A DNA stretch of 64,000 bases from Nostoc sp. MS1. Its GTDB lineage: Bacteria > Cyanobacteriota > Cyanobacteriia > Cyanobacteriales > Nostocaceae. The stretch spans positions 2,787,501-2,851,500 of the forward strand of contig NZ_AP023441.1 in the NCBI RefSeq assembly GCF_019976755.1. Reading direction: 5' to 3'. A program made the translations under genes and the position numbers. Positions 1 to 7,667 of this stretch are shown here, in pieces; position 1 is the first letter of the stretch, and the number at the start of each line of letters is the position of its first letter. The notes under the pieces were generated by a model, which worked only from the letters and a program-made list of their open reading frames with translations, was not told the DNA's origin and did not search any database.

Positions 1-5
1 GCCAT

Positions 6-43
6 AAAAAAATAGGGAACTGTTTGTTGTTAGGGTTCCCTAT
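6..43 (-). terminator. Rho-independent terminator downstream of queE
   Basis: A perfect 9-bp stem (12-20 with 35-43) is followed, on the minus strand, by a run of seven T (the A run at 6-12). It lies about 140 bases beyond the queE stop codon and would end leftward transcription. The sequence between it and the queE stop has no other recognisable feature. Confidence 0.75.
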
Positions 44-178
44 TTCCTGCCCTTGAATGTGTAATTAATTTTGTTGAGGTACTTAATAGGATGAGATGAG
101 AATTATTCATCGCATTTTCTCCTCACACAAATTTTAATTTTATCGGAGAAATTTACTTAAAATTCTTACTCTTTAGGC

Positions 179-973
179 CTAGAGTTGATTTAACATTTTA
201 TGAGTCTGCGGCACGACGCGGACTTGTTTTAAGAACCGTTTCATCAAGGCTTGCCAAGTCAACACTTGTTCAGGCGCAGGAGCAAGCACAGGTGTTTGGC
301 TCAATTGCTCAGAAGCAGCCAATGGCGTGACGGGTTGTAAATATACAGGGATTTCGGGACTGACATCTGCCACTAGCAAAGCAGCATGTTCTAATTCAGC
401 TATGTCTGTACTGTTAGAGATGATTATCTTGACAAAAGTCTCTAAATGTGGATAGCAAAGTTGAAGGAATTGGCTATGCGCTTGCCAATGAGATTCACCA
501 CTGACGCTCTTGAGCTTCAAATCCATACCCACAGAATCTAGATGGGGTAAAATCGTGGCCAGTTGTTCTGGCCGATGCCCGCCGCTTTCTAGGTATATAG
601 GTAAACCAGTGAGCGATCGCACTTTGGGCAAAAACTCTTGTAAAAAATGAGCATGAAGAAGTGGTTCTCCCCCAGTCAAGCTAATGCTATCGTGTAGACA
701 AGGTAAATTTTGCCTTTGAACCCATTCGATCAGGGTGTGTAGTGGAACGGGATTTAAGTGGTTTTCAAAATCTCTCAGTCCAGGCGATCGTTCTATTCTA
801 CAAGTATCAGGTGCATTCCAAGTGTGGGCGCTATCGCAAAAGTGACAGCGCAAGTCACAAAAAGCAAAGCGAATGAAAATTTGACGTGTCCCGACATTCA
901 GTCCTTCCCCTTGAATAGCAGAAAAGACCTCAACCAGGCGTGCAGTAGGTTCGGCTGTAGTTTTAGCAGTCAT
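179..973 (-). CDS. queE: 7-carboxy-7-deazaguanine synthase QueE (radical SAM)
   Basis: Converts 6-carboxytetrahydropterin to 7-carboxy-7-deazaguanine, the ring-contraction step of preQ0/queuosine synthesis. The N-terminus carries VFSAIQGEG and then the radical-SAM cysteine motif CxxxCxxC (C39, C43, C46 from the chosen start), followed by a glycine-rich SLTGGEPL motif, all typical of QueE. The frame could open seven codons earlier with a GTG, but that GTG is part of a HIP1 site, so the ATG at 973 is preferred (264 residues). No other deazaguanine gene is next to it. The family call is firm; the exact start is less so. Confidence 0.9.
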   Translation of the reverse strand: MTAKTTAEPTARLVEVFSAIQGEGLNVGTRQIFIRFAFCDLRCHFCDSAHTWNAPDTCRIERSPGLRDFENHLNPVPLHTLIEWVQRQNLPCLHDSISLTGGEPLLHAHFLQEFLPKVRSLTGLPIYLESGGHRPEQLATILPHLDSVGMDLKLKSVSGESHWQAHSQFLQLCYPHLETFVKIIISNSTDIAELEHAALLVADVSPEIPVYLQPVTPLAASEQLSQTPVLAPAPEQVLTWQALMKRFLKQVRVVPQTHKMLNQL

Positions 974-1157
974 GGGTATAATATGCGATCGCACCGCGTC
1001 GATGCAACAATAAGTAAGTTTTTTGGCTTATTGTTCTATTGTGAATCGTCGTCAGCAATCTCTAAATCCTGAGAAAATAACTATAAGTCATTATGCCTAC
1101 TGATTAACCTATAGGTTAGGTAATTTTCTAAAGCAGTAATGATGTGTGGCAGATTTA

Positions 1158-2213
1158 ATGTACATGGCAACCAAAGTGCAAAGCTTCATGACCAGCCAAC
1201 CCACAGAGGTAAATTTTCTAGTTACTACCCTAAACGAAACAGTAATAGTGCAGGTTCCTACGCGATTAAGCGTGCTAGAGGCAGTAGACTTTAAGCAAAC
1301 TTGCCAAAACTTAACCAAAGAAGAATCTCTTCCCAAAGAAATCATCGTTGATTTTCAAGCTACCACTTTTATGGATAGCAGTGGTTTAGGAGCCTTGGTT
1401 AGTAATTTTAAAACTACCCAAGAAAAAGGGATTCCCATGATCCTGCGGAATGTTTCTCCTCAAGTCATGGCAGTGCTAAACCTTACAGGACTAGATAAAG
1501 TTTTTTCTATTGAATCTAGTAGCGAAGTACTTCCCAAAGAAACAGAAAACGCTTCAGAGCCTCACAAGGGTTCTACTCGGAAAATAGAGCAGCTTCCCAC
1601 CACTCATCCTTCTGTGGCATCGTGGACTAAACGATTTCTCGATATTGTTGGTGCGTTGGTGGGTTTGGTAATCACGGGGATTTTATTGATTCCTATAGTA
1701 ATTGCCATTCAAATTGATGACCCAGGCCCTATTTTCTTTGGACAAATACGTTGTGGTTGGATGGGTAAACGCTTCAAAATTTGGAAATTCCGCTCCATGT
1801 GTGTGGATGCAGAAGCGAAAAAATCCCTAGTGGAAAATAAAGTACAGGGTGCTTTCTTTAAGAATGAAAATGACCCCAGAATTACGCGAGTTGGCAGATT
1901 CTTACGCCGCACTAGTCTAGATGAATTTCCCCAATTTTGGAATGTCTTGAAAGGTGATATGAGTTTAGTAGGAACTAGACCACCTACACCAGATGAAGTA
2001 GAACGCTATGAAGTACCTGAATGGCAGCGTCTAGATGTTAAACCTGGGATGACTGGGGAATGGCAAGTAAATGGTAGGTCTAAAGTTAATAGTTTTGAAG
2101 ATGTAATTCGCTTAGATTTGCTATATCAAAAAAACTGGAGTTTGATGTACGATTTAAAGCTAATTTTCAAGACTATTGCTGTTATTTTTGATAGAAATAG
2201 TGGTGCTTACTAG
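1158..2213 (+). CDS. STAS domain-sugar transferase fusion (exopolysaccharide priming phosphoglycosyltransferase)
   Basis: The first ~120 residues form a STAS (anti-sigma-factor-antagonist-like) domain with the phospho-acceptor-type signature DSSGLGALV. After a linker comes a membrane segment (FLDIVGALVGLVITGILL) and a bacterial sugar-transferase domain with KFRSM, DEFPQFWNVLKGDMSLVGTRPP and the closing region typical of WbaP/PglC-like enzymes that load a sugar phosphate onto undecaprenyl phosphate at the inner membrane. The function is inferred from family. The regulatory STAS domain on the same chain is unusual outside cyanobacteria. The start could also be GTG 1146 or ATG 1164/1188; none has a good ribosome site. 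A terminator follows at 2294. Confidence 0.85.
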   Translation: MYMATKVQSFMTSQPTEVNFLVTTLNETVIVQVPTRLSVLEAVDFKQTCQNLTKEESLPKEIIVDFQATTFMDSSGLGALVSNFKTTQEKGIPMILRNVSPQVMAVLNLTGLDKVFSIESSSEVLPKETENASEPHKGSTRKIEQLPTTHPSVASWTKRFLDIVGALVGLVITGILLIPIVIAIQIDDPGPIFFGQIRCGWMGKRFKIWKFRSMCVDAEAKKSLVENKVQGAFFKNENDPRITRVGRFLRRTSLDEFPQFWNVLKGDMSLVGTRPPTPDEVERYEVPEWQRLDVKPGMTGEWQVNGRSKVNSFEDVIRLDLLYQKNWSLMYDLKLIFKTIAVIFDRNSGAY

Positions 2214-2293
2214 CAGATTAATATATTTGGGTAACTGTCAAAACCGATAAATAGTGGTAACTAAATACAATTAGTTGTTAAAAACATTGATGA

Positions 2294-2322
2294 TCCCTGA
2301 ATTAACAAATCAGGGATTTTTT
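2294..2322 (+). terminator. Rho-independent terminator after the STAS-sugar transferase gene
   Basis: A 7-bp stem TCCCTGA/TCAGGGA (2294-2300 with 2310-2316) is followed directly by six T. It sits about 80 bases after the stop codon and ends rightward transcription. Confidence 0.85.
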
Positions 2323-2430
2323 ATGATAAATTTTTCCACTTGGAGATTTCTAGTCAATTAGTGCCAACATGGCTTCAAGGCAAACAGGAAGGACGATATT
2401 ATGAGCAATTAAATATAAGTACTGCTAAAG

Positions 2431-2709
2431 ATGGCTGATACAAGCTTAATTATGAAAACAATTATTAAAAAAGTTCGTAATGAAATAATTAGAAAGTTAT
2501 ATCAAATACCATTGCTCAGTACTAATGCTGATATTGCTTATAAGACTGCGATCGCCAAACATATTAACCATCTACCTCTGCGAACATATTTTATAGAGGA
2601 AAATTACCTCTATCTTCAGATAGATTATCAATATTTTTTGACTACACTACCAGAAAACCCAAACATCCGTTTTATTGTAAATCTTCACTTACTGAAAAAG
2701 ATTTATTAG
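2431..2709 (+). CDS. Hypothetical protein, 92 residues, possibly a gene remnant
   Basis: A short reading frame rich in Ile, Leu, Tyr and Lys that matches no family I recognise. It contains a HIP1 site in frame, which is common in real cyanobacterial genes. Another frame just upstream (about 2341-2436) reads open for some 30 codons (…WLQGKQEGRYYEQLN…) and ends at a stop overlapping this start, as expected if a longer gene has decayed by frameshift. The IS982 element that follows is inserted exactly at its stop codon; the TAG stop is part of the duplicated target. It may be a remnant rather than a working gene. Confidence 0.35.
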   Translation: MADTSLIMKTIIKKVRNEIIRKLYQIPLLSTNADIAYKTAIAKHINHLPLRTYFIEENYLYLQIDYQYFLTTLPENPNIRFIVNLHLLKKIY

Positions 2710-2852
2710 TAACCAAAGTTGCGGGTAATAGAAGATAAAAGAGGATATGGAAAGTGTAGGCACAGTAAATGAGGGATTGTCCGAACTACAATCACCATGA
2801 AAATGCAATCTGAAATATTCAGTGTAGTTGAAGATGAAGTAACATTTACAAC

Positions 2853-3736
2853 TTAGTCAATAAAAGCTTGTTGCAGAGTATAAGCAAAAATAAAAGCTTG
2901 TAACTTCAGTAAAAACCCTTCAAATGTTACCGCATGAATAGATTTGTGAAAGCGCCTAGTAATGCCGCTAAATACAGTTTCAATGTAATGACGAATAGAC
3001 TGTTTAATGTATTGAATCCACGGTGCATCTTGGCGTTTAGAGTTAATTTTTCGCATGACTTGCATCGAGATTTGACTAGTTTCAATCAAGTCATCTTCTA
3101 CAGTGTAATCAAGATAGGCACAATCGGCATAAACTTGGCTCCCTGGTAGTAAATTCAAGGGTAAAGCTCCCAATCCCCGTATATCTGTCGCGCTAGCTGG
3201 CATGAACACAAATTCCACCGGAATACCTGTTTTGGTGGTTAATAACTGTACTCTCACTCCATAAAAATAACGTTTCTTCGATGCAATATAACCCCGATAT
3301 TCTTCTGATTGAATCAATTTCGCATTAAAGATGCGAATATTATGAGCCACTCCGTTGCGGGGGTTCCCCCCGTTGTAGGAAGTGGCGAACCCGTAGGGTC
3401 ACATATCGGCACCGGAAATGAGTCTAAAAGATATTCCGTATCTTCACTAATCTCTTTGAGTGCCATTCCTACTTGATGAAATAAATCGTTGATTAACATC
3501 GAGACTTTGTGTAATCGCCGATTAAATCGTGATTTTTCTAACATTCGTGGTATCAAATTATGGTCTTTCATATAGCTGCAAGTCTGACTGTGATTACCAC
3601 CAAAGTACATAGCTGCGATTATTGCCGTTGTGATAATTTCTCCATCGCTCATTTCACAACGACTATCTTCATCATGTCCGATCGCCTTCAACAGGTCATC
3701 TATGACAGAATAGATGGTAACTATTTCATTTAACAT
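2853..3736 (-). pseudogene. IS982-family transposase, disrupted by a 56-bp repeat
   Basis: The N-terminal part (from ATG 3736) and the C-terminal part (to stop 2853) read in different frames. The N-terminal part reaches the IS982 motif …YLLDSFPVPICD, and the other frame resumes with NIRIFNAKLIQSEEYRGYIASKK, exactly what should follow. Removing 56 bases at 3343-3398 joins the two as …CDNIRIF… and restores one transposase of about 275 residues. The inserted bases form a palindromic short repeat. The DDE residues are split between the halves, so the element should not transpose by itself. Confidence 0.85.
3343..3398. repeat. 56-bp palindromic small repeat inserted in the IS982 transposase
   Basis: A GC-rich hairpin element with outer arms GCCACTCC / GGAAGTGGC and inner arms of G and C runs around TTCC. 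It is absent from the expected transposase reading frame, which shows it inserted after the IS. A relative with the same outer arms lies at 43035-43075. It resembles the short dispersed repeats described in Nostocales genomes (the family assignment is from memory). Confidence 0.8.
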
Positions 3737-3954
3737 ATATCCCTCCTAATTCTCTGTCTGGAGGGATTTTCTTGTTTCTTTACCCCTATGTCATCTTTCG
3801 GAAGAGAGTAACTAGCAACTTGGGTTAGTAGTTATTTCCAAATTAACTGAAAATCAAAAGCAGTATGTATTCTGGCAGCATAATTACAATTAAATTGGGC
3901 GGGTGGGGTCTTTTGTATTCCATTGACTAGCAAAATGCTGTAACTGGCAATAAT

Positions 3955-3980
3955 AAAAAAGCCCTCCTAAAAAGGGGGCT
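3955..3980 (-). terminator. Rho-independent terminator of the ndhF4-cupB cluster
   Basis: On the minus strand a GC-rich stem (AGCCCCCT…AGGAGGGCT, with one mismatch) is followed by a T run (A run at 3955-3959). It lies 35 bases beyond the cupB stop codon. Confidence 0.8.
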
Positions 3981-4014
3981 GGAGTAATCGAAATGTAGTC
4001 GTAAGGTAAAGACT

Positions 4015-5337
4015 TTAGCGATAATCTTGATTTTGAATTTGGCGCAGACGCGCAGCATCACGCATATTGTATTCGGAACGAGTAAAGCGATTTAGCTGGG
4101 CTTCAAAAAACTCGCGGTTGGCTTGTAAATGTTTGGGGTTTGGGTCATCTAATGGATATAAAAGTGCTGTACGTAATGCTTGAATTACAGCAGAAGTAAC
4201 GTTATACATTGAACGTTGGAAAGTAACTCCCAACTGAATCAACATATCTTCTTCACCACGGCAATATTGTTTGTAGTAATCAAGCAGATATGGTGGTAAG
4301 AAGTGCAACATATCTTGCATTAATAATGTGGGCGGAATACCCGCAGTACCTACAGGAAATACGTCAGCGTAGAGAATACCGTAGTGGAAGTCTTTTTGAT
4401 CAGTAGGTACTTGACCAGCTTGGGCGTTGTAAGATTTTGTACCACGGAATGGGGCTGTGCGGTAGAATACTGCTTCTACGTAGGGTAATGCAGCTTCGTA
4501 TAGCCAAGTGAAACCTTTGGATTTGGGGATAATTTCGTAACATTCACCCCGAATATATACATGATGGTAAATCGGACGACCTGCGATCGCAAATATTCCA
4601 TTAATCAAAAAGTCCATCGCATCGGGAACACCTTTGAAGCCGCCTTCATCATAGATATCCGACATTTCAAAGAACACCGGGGCCATGACTTCCCAGAATA
4701 AGCCCAGGTTAGCGTAGTATGACATCTGGCGGCACTGTTCCAAGAACATATCAGGGAACAGTTTGTAAAGTCCCAACATCAAGGGGTTGCCTTGGAAGTA
4801 GGCTTTAATTGCCCTATCAGCGTTAGCTTTATATTCGTCTGAGTCTAAGTAGGCATCAAACTGGTTAACAGGCGCATACATGTGGCGATGCCATAGCATA
4901 GCCTGCATACACGCTTCCGCGAACTCCATGTTAACGCGATCGTGTAACCAGTGATGCAATAATTTTGGCATCTTGCCGGTTTCACCCTTCTCCATAAATT
5001 CCAGAAGTTCCGGGTGTGCTGTGGCTGGGCCACGCCAAATTCTTAAATCAGCATCATCACCAGCGTAATGATTATGTCTATCTAAATATTCTTGAGGAAT
5101 GAAGTATTTGAAAAAGGGTAACGGGTTTAAAAATACTTGTTCGGCAATATAAAGTAGGTCACGCCAATAAAAATCCATCGGCACAGCATAAGCCTTATAT
5201 ATGCCGATAATTTGCATCAGATTTTCTGGCGTATCTGGTAACATGGAACCGCCAGCTTCTAGGCGATGAATTACCTCAGCAAACTCATGTTGAGACGGTG
5301 GTAATTTTGTAATCGGTTTTTCTGGAGTTTGTACCAT
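4015..5337 (-). CDS. cupB: CO2 hydration protein of the NDH-1 CO2-uptake complex (CupB/ChpX type)
   Basis: A 440-residue member of the CupA/CupB (ChpY/ChpX) family, which converts CO2 to bicarbonate on special NDH-1 complexes at the thylakoid. The conserved His/Arg cluster HHWLHDR lies at residues 128-134, the region described as binding the catalytic zinc in CupA (from memory). It is last in a leftward cluster after ndhF, ndhD and a phosphatidyltransferase gene. I favour CupB (constitutive, low affinity) over CupA because no fasciclin-type cupS gene follows and no LysR regulator gene is nearby; CupA remains possible. It ends in a strong terminator. Confidence 0.8.
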   Translation of the reverse strand: MVQTPEKPITKLPPSQHEFAEVIHRLEAGGSMLPDTPENLMQIIGIYKAYAVPMDFYWRDLLYIAEQVFLNPLPFFKYFIPQEYLDRHNHYAGDDADLRIWRGPATAHPELLEFMEKGETGKMPKLLHHWLHDRVNMEFAEACMQAMLWHRHMYAPVNQFDAYLDSDEYKANADRAIKAYFQGNPLMLGLYKLFPDMFLEQCRQMSYYANLGLFWEVMAPVFFEMSDIYDEGGFKGVPDAMDFLINGIFAIAGRPIYHHVYIRGECYEIIPKSKGFTWLYEAALPYVEAVFYRTAPFRGTKSYNAQAGQVPTDQKDFHYGILYADVFPVGTAGIPPTLLMQDMLHFLPPYLLDYYKQYCRGEEDMLIQLGVTFQRSMYNVTSAVIQALRTALLYPLDDPNPKHLQANREFFEAQLNRFTRSEYNMRDAARLRQIQNQDYR

Positions 5338-5412
5338 CGTGGTTTCCTTGGAGCAAATTTTCTATCAAGGGTTAATCAGCAAGAAACAAAAGGATTGCTT
5401 TTTTTGGGTTAA

Positions 5413-6000
5413 TTAGACTTCACTTTTTTGAAACTCTTGGCGTAGACTCAGCGCATGAAAAATACTTAAAACATCATGAGTCCAAACAGGCAATATTAAG
5501 GTCATCAAAATTTCTTCAATACTATGAATTGTACCGACAATGCAGGTTATCCATAAAGTAATTCCTGCATAATTAAAGCCAAATAAAGCAATAATGGCGA
5601 CGAATAGAGTGATGCCCCAGAACTTGGCTGAGTAGGTGTGATAGCTAGCAGGTTTACCATATTTAATTAAATTAACTATCCACCATGCCAACTGAGCAAA
5701 AACAGCCATCAATAAAGGCAATTTTTCAGCTATAAGAATATCTCGATAACTCAACCATGCACTTATAAATACACTGCTGAAAAGGTAAACATCAGCCCAA
5801 CTGTCAGCTTGTCTTAAATTAGCAGTGCTGACACCCAAGCGTCGGGCGATAATGCCATCAAAAATATCAGAAACAAAAGCAGCAACAAAACCCACGATAA
5901 ACCAAATACTGGTTTGTCCATCCCAGGCATCCCACAGGAGGAAAGGTGATATCAAAAAGCGAAATAGTACAAGACCAATAGGGATGAATTTGAGATCCAT
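5413..6000 (-). CDS. CDP-alcohol phosphatidyltransferase family membrane protein
   Basis: A 195-residue protein with about six hydrophobic segments. The family motif DGxxAR…DxxxD is visible as DGIIARRLG followed by ADSWAD near residues 50-73; the usual glycine before the third Asp is a leucine. The family transfers a phosphatidyl group from a CDP-alcohol to an alcohol acceptor (as PgsA, PssA) at the membrane. The substrate cannot be read from sequence. It lies 75 bases upstream of cupB and 80 downstream of ndhD4 in the same direction, so it is probably cotranscribed with the CO2-uptake genes. Confidence 0.75.
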   Translation of the reverse strand: MDLKFIPIGLVLFRFLISPFLLWDAWDGQTSIWFIVGFVAAFVSDIFDGIIARRLGVSTANLRQADSWADVYLFSSVFISAWLSYRDILIAEKLPLLMAVFAQLAWWIVNLIKYGKPASYHTYSAKFWGITLFVAIIALFGFNYAGITLWITCIVGTIHSIEEILMTLILPVWTHDVLSIFHALSLRQEFQKSEV

Positions 6001-6080
6001 TTTTCCTCCTGTAATAATTAAGTGCTGAGTAGTAAGTGCTGAGTCATGAGTGAATTAATCAAATACTCAGCACTCCTTAA

Positions 6081-7625
6081 TTACTTCAAAGCAACTTGAG
6101 AGATTACAGTTTTCTCTACAGGGGGAATTGCTGCTACCATTGCCGTGGTTGTGGGTTCACTCCAACGTACTAACCAAGTGGGTTGCACACCTAAGAAGAT
6201 GATTAAAGCTGCCAAAATTAAGGCTGGTGTTTTCTCAGGCCAAAGAACTCTGGGGTAGTAGGCTAGGTTGTTATCTAGTTTACCGAAACAGGTACGGTTG
6301 AGGAGGATAACGAAATAAACTGCTGTTAACCCGCTTGCTGCAACACATAACAAAGTCGGTAAAGGGAATACAGAAAAACTAGCTTGGAAAACGATAAATT
6401 CAGAAATAAATCCGACTAACCCAGGTATACCAGCACTAGCCATACCACTGAGAACCAGTAAAGCACTAATTAGCGGTAGACCACGAATAGGACTCATCAA
6501 ACCATTAAGTTTATCTAGTTCTCTTGTGCCAACTTTAACTTCTATGACTCCTACCAAATGGAAAAGTATAGCCAGGATTAAACCGTGGCTAAACATTTGT
6601 GATACAGCGCCTACTAAGGATAGAGAATTACTAGCGGCAGAAGCTAATAATACGTATCCCATGTGACCGATAGAACTGTAGGCTACCATGCGCTTGATAT
6701 CTGTTTGAGCGATCGCAATTACTGCGCCATAAATAGCACTGACTGCGCCCCAAATTGCTAAGGTTGGTGCTACTACACTCCAAGCTTGGGGAAACATCCC
6801 CAAACCAAATCGCAATAATCCGTAAGTTCCGAGTTTTGCCAACACACCACCTAAAAGAATGGCAACTGGTGCAGATGCTTCTACATAAGCATCAGGCAAC
6901 CAAGTATGGAAAGGAATCAGAGGAATTTTGATACCAAAGCCGATGATAATTCCGCACAGAAGAACAAATTGCAGTGTGGCAGAGATGGTTTGAGTTGAGA
7001 TAGCATCAAAGGCGAAGCTGGTAGAACCAGTCAGCCAAACCATGCCTAAGAAGGTTGCCAGAATGAATGCGCCGGAAACAGCTGTGTAAATCAAAAATTT
7101 GATACCAGCGTAAGCGCGTTTTTCCCCTCCCCAAATGGAAATTAACAAATAAAAGGGGATTAATTCTAGTTCGTAGAAAAGGAAGAATAGCAGTAAATTC
7201 TCTGCTAAAAATGCACCAGCAGCGCCGCCACTGACTAACAAAATCAATGAGTAGAAAAGGCGTGGGCGTTCTGTCTGGTTACTGCTGCTGTAAATAGCAA
7301 TCCAAGTGAGGAGGCTATTTAATATCAACATCAAAATTGATAGCCCATCTACGCCTAATTGGTAACTCAAGCCCAAGGTATCATTCCAAGGTAGATACTC
7401 TTGAAACTGCATTCCTGGATTGCTGAGGTCGAATTTCAGCAGAATAAATAGGTTCCAGAATAAGACTATGGCCGCAACGGTTAAAGATATTAGACGAATA
7501 CGGCTGGCTTGATTGGGACTACTTGGCCAAAATCCGATAATTATGGCGCTTACAATCGGTATCCAAATTAATACACTAAGCATAACCAATGCAAAATTCA
7601 AAATAAAAGTGATCGCAGTAGTCAA
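6081..7625 (-). CDS. ndhD4: NDH-1 subunit NdhD4 (CO2-uptake type proton-pumping subunit)
   Basis: An antiporter-like NdhD/NuoM membrane subunit with about 14 helices. Hallmarks are FFLFYELELIPFYLLISIW, HTWLPDAYVEA and the TDIKRMVAYSSIGHMG loop. Pairing with ndhF upstream and cupB downstream marks it as the D4 form of the CO2-uptake NDH-1 complex rather than the respiratory D1/D2. The frame opens with TTG at 7625; the ATG at 7583 (residue 15, MLSVLIWIPIV) agrees better with how NdhD3/D4 proteins start and may be the true start. Neither has a clear ribosome site. Confidence 0.85.
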   Translation of the reverse strand: MTTAITFILNFALVMLSVLIWIPIVSAIIIGFWPSSPNQASRIRLISLTVAAIVLFWNLFILLKFDLSNPGMQFQEYLPWNDTLGLSYQLGVDGLSILMLILNSLLTWIAIYSSSNQTERPRLFYSLILLVSGGAAGAFLAENLLLFFLFYELELIPFYLLISIWGGEKRAYAGIKFLIYTAVSGAFILATFLGMVWLTGSTSFAFDAISTQTISATLQFVLLCGIIIGFGIKIPLIPFHTWLPDAYVEASAPVAILLGGVLAKLGTYGLLRFGLGMFPQAWSVVAPTLAIWGAVSAIYGAVIAIAQTDIKRMVAYSSIGHMGYVLLASAASNSLSLVGAVSQMFSHGLILAILFHLVGVIEVKVGTRELDKLNGLMSPIRGLPLISALLVLSGMASAGIPGLVGFISEFIVFQASFSVFPLPTLLCVAASGLTAVYFVILLNRTCFGKLDNNLAYYPRVLWPEKTPALILAALIIFLGVQPTWLVRWSEPTTTAMVAAIPPVEKTVISQVALK

Positions 7626-7667
7626 TTGTAGATTTTTGCTACTAACAACTGACTACTAACTATTGAC

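Larger units (their letters stand above)
2712..3825. mobile_element. IS982-family insertion sequence
   Basis: An element of about 1.11 kb bounded by imperfect inverted repeats: ACCAAAGTTGC at 2712 on the left and the complement of ACCCAAGTTGC ending at 3825 on the right. The five bases TAGTA occur directly outside each end (2707-2711 and 3826-3830), consistent with a target duplication. One transposase gene on the minus strand fills most of it, but that gene is broken (see 2853-3736). The end positions are my reading of the repeat alignment and could move by a base. Confidence 0.75.

Noticed and set aside
112..135. TCTCCTCACAC resembles the Yfr1 small-RNA core (ACTCCTCACAC).
   Set aside because: One mismatch in the core and no terminator hairpin directly downstream; Yfr1 has both a 5' stem and a 3' terminator stem. 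A second near match at 32392-32403 lies in low-complexity repeat.
758..1072. A 104-codon plus-strand frame overlapping queE.
   Set aside because: It is antisense to a complete radical SAM gene and has no protein-like motif.
4015..5337. Assignment as CupA of the inducible high-affinity complex.
   Set aside because: No cupS gene follows and no LysR regulator gene is adjacent; CupB is favoured, though a phylogeny would be decisive.
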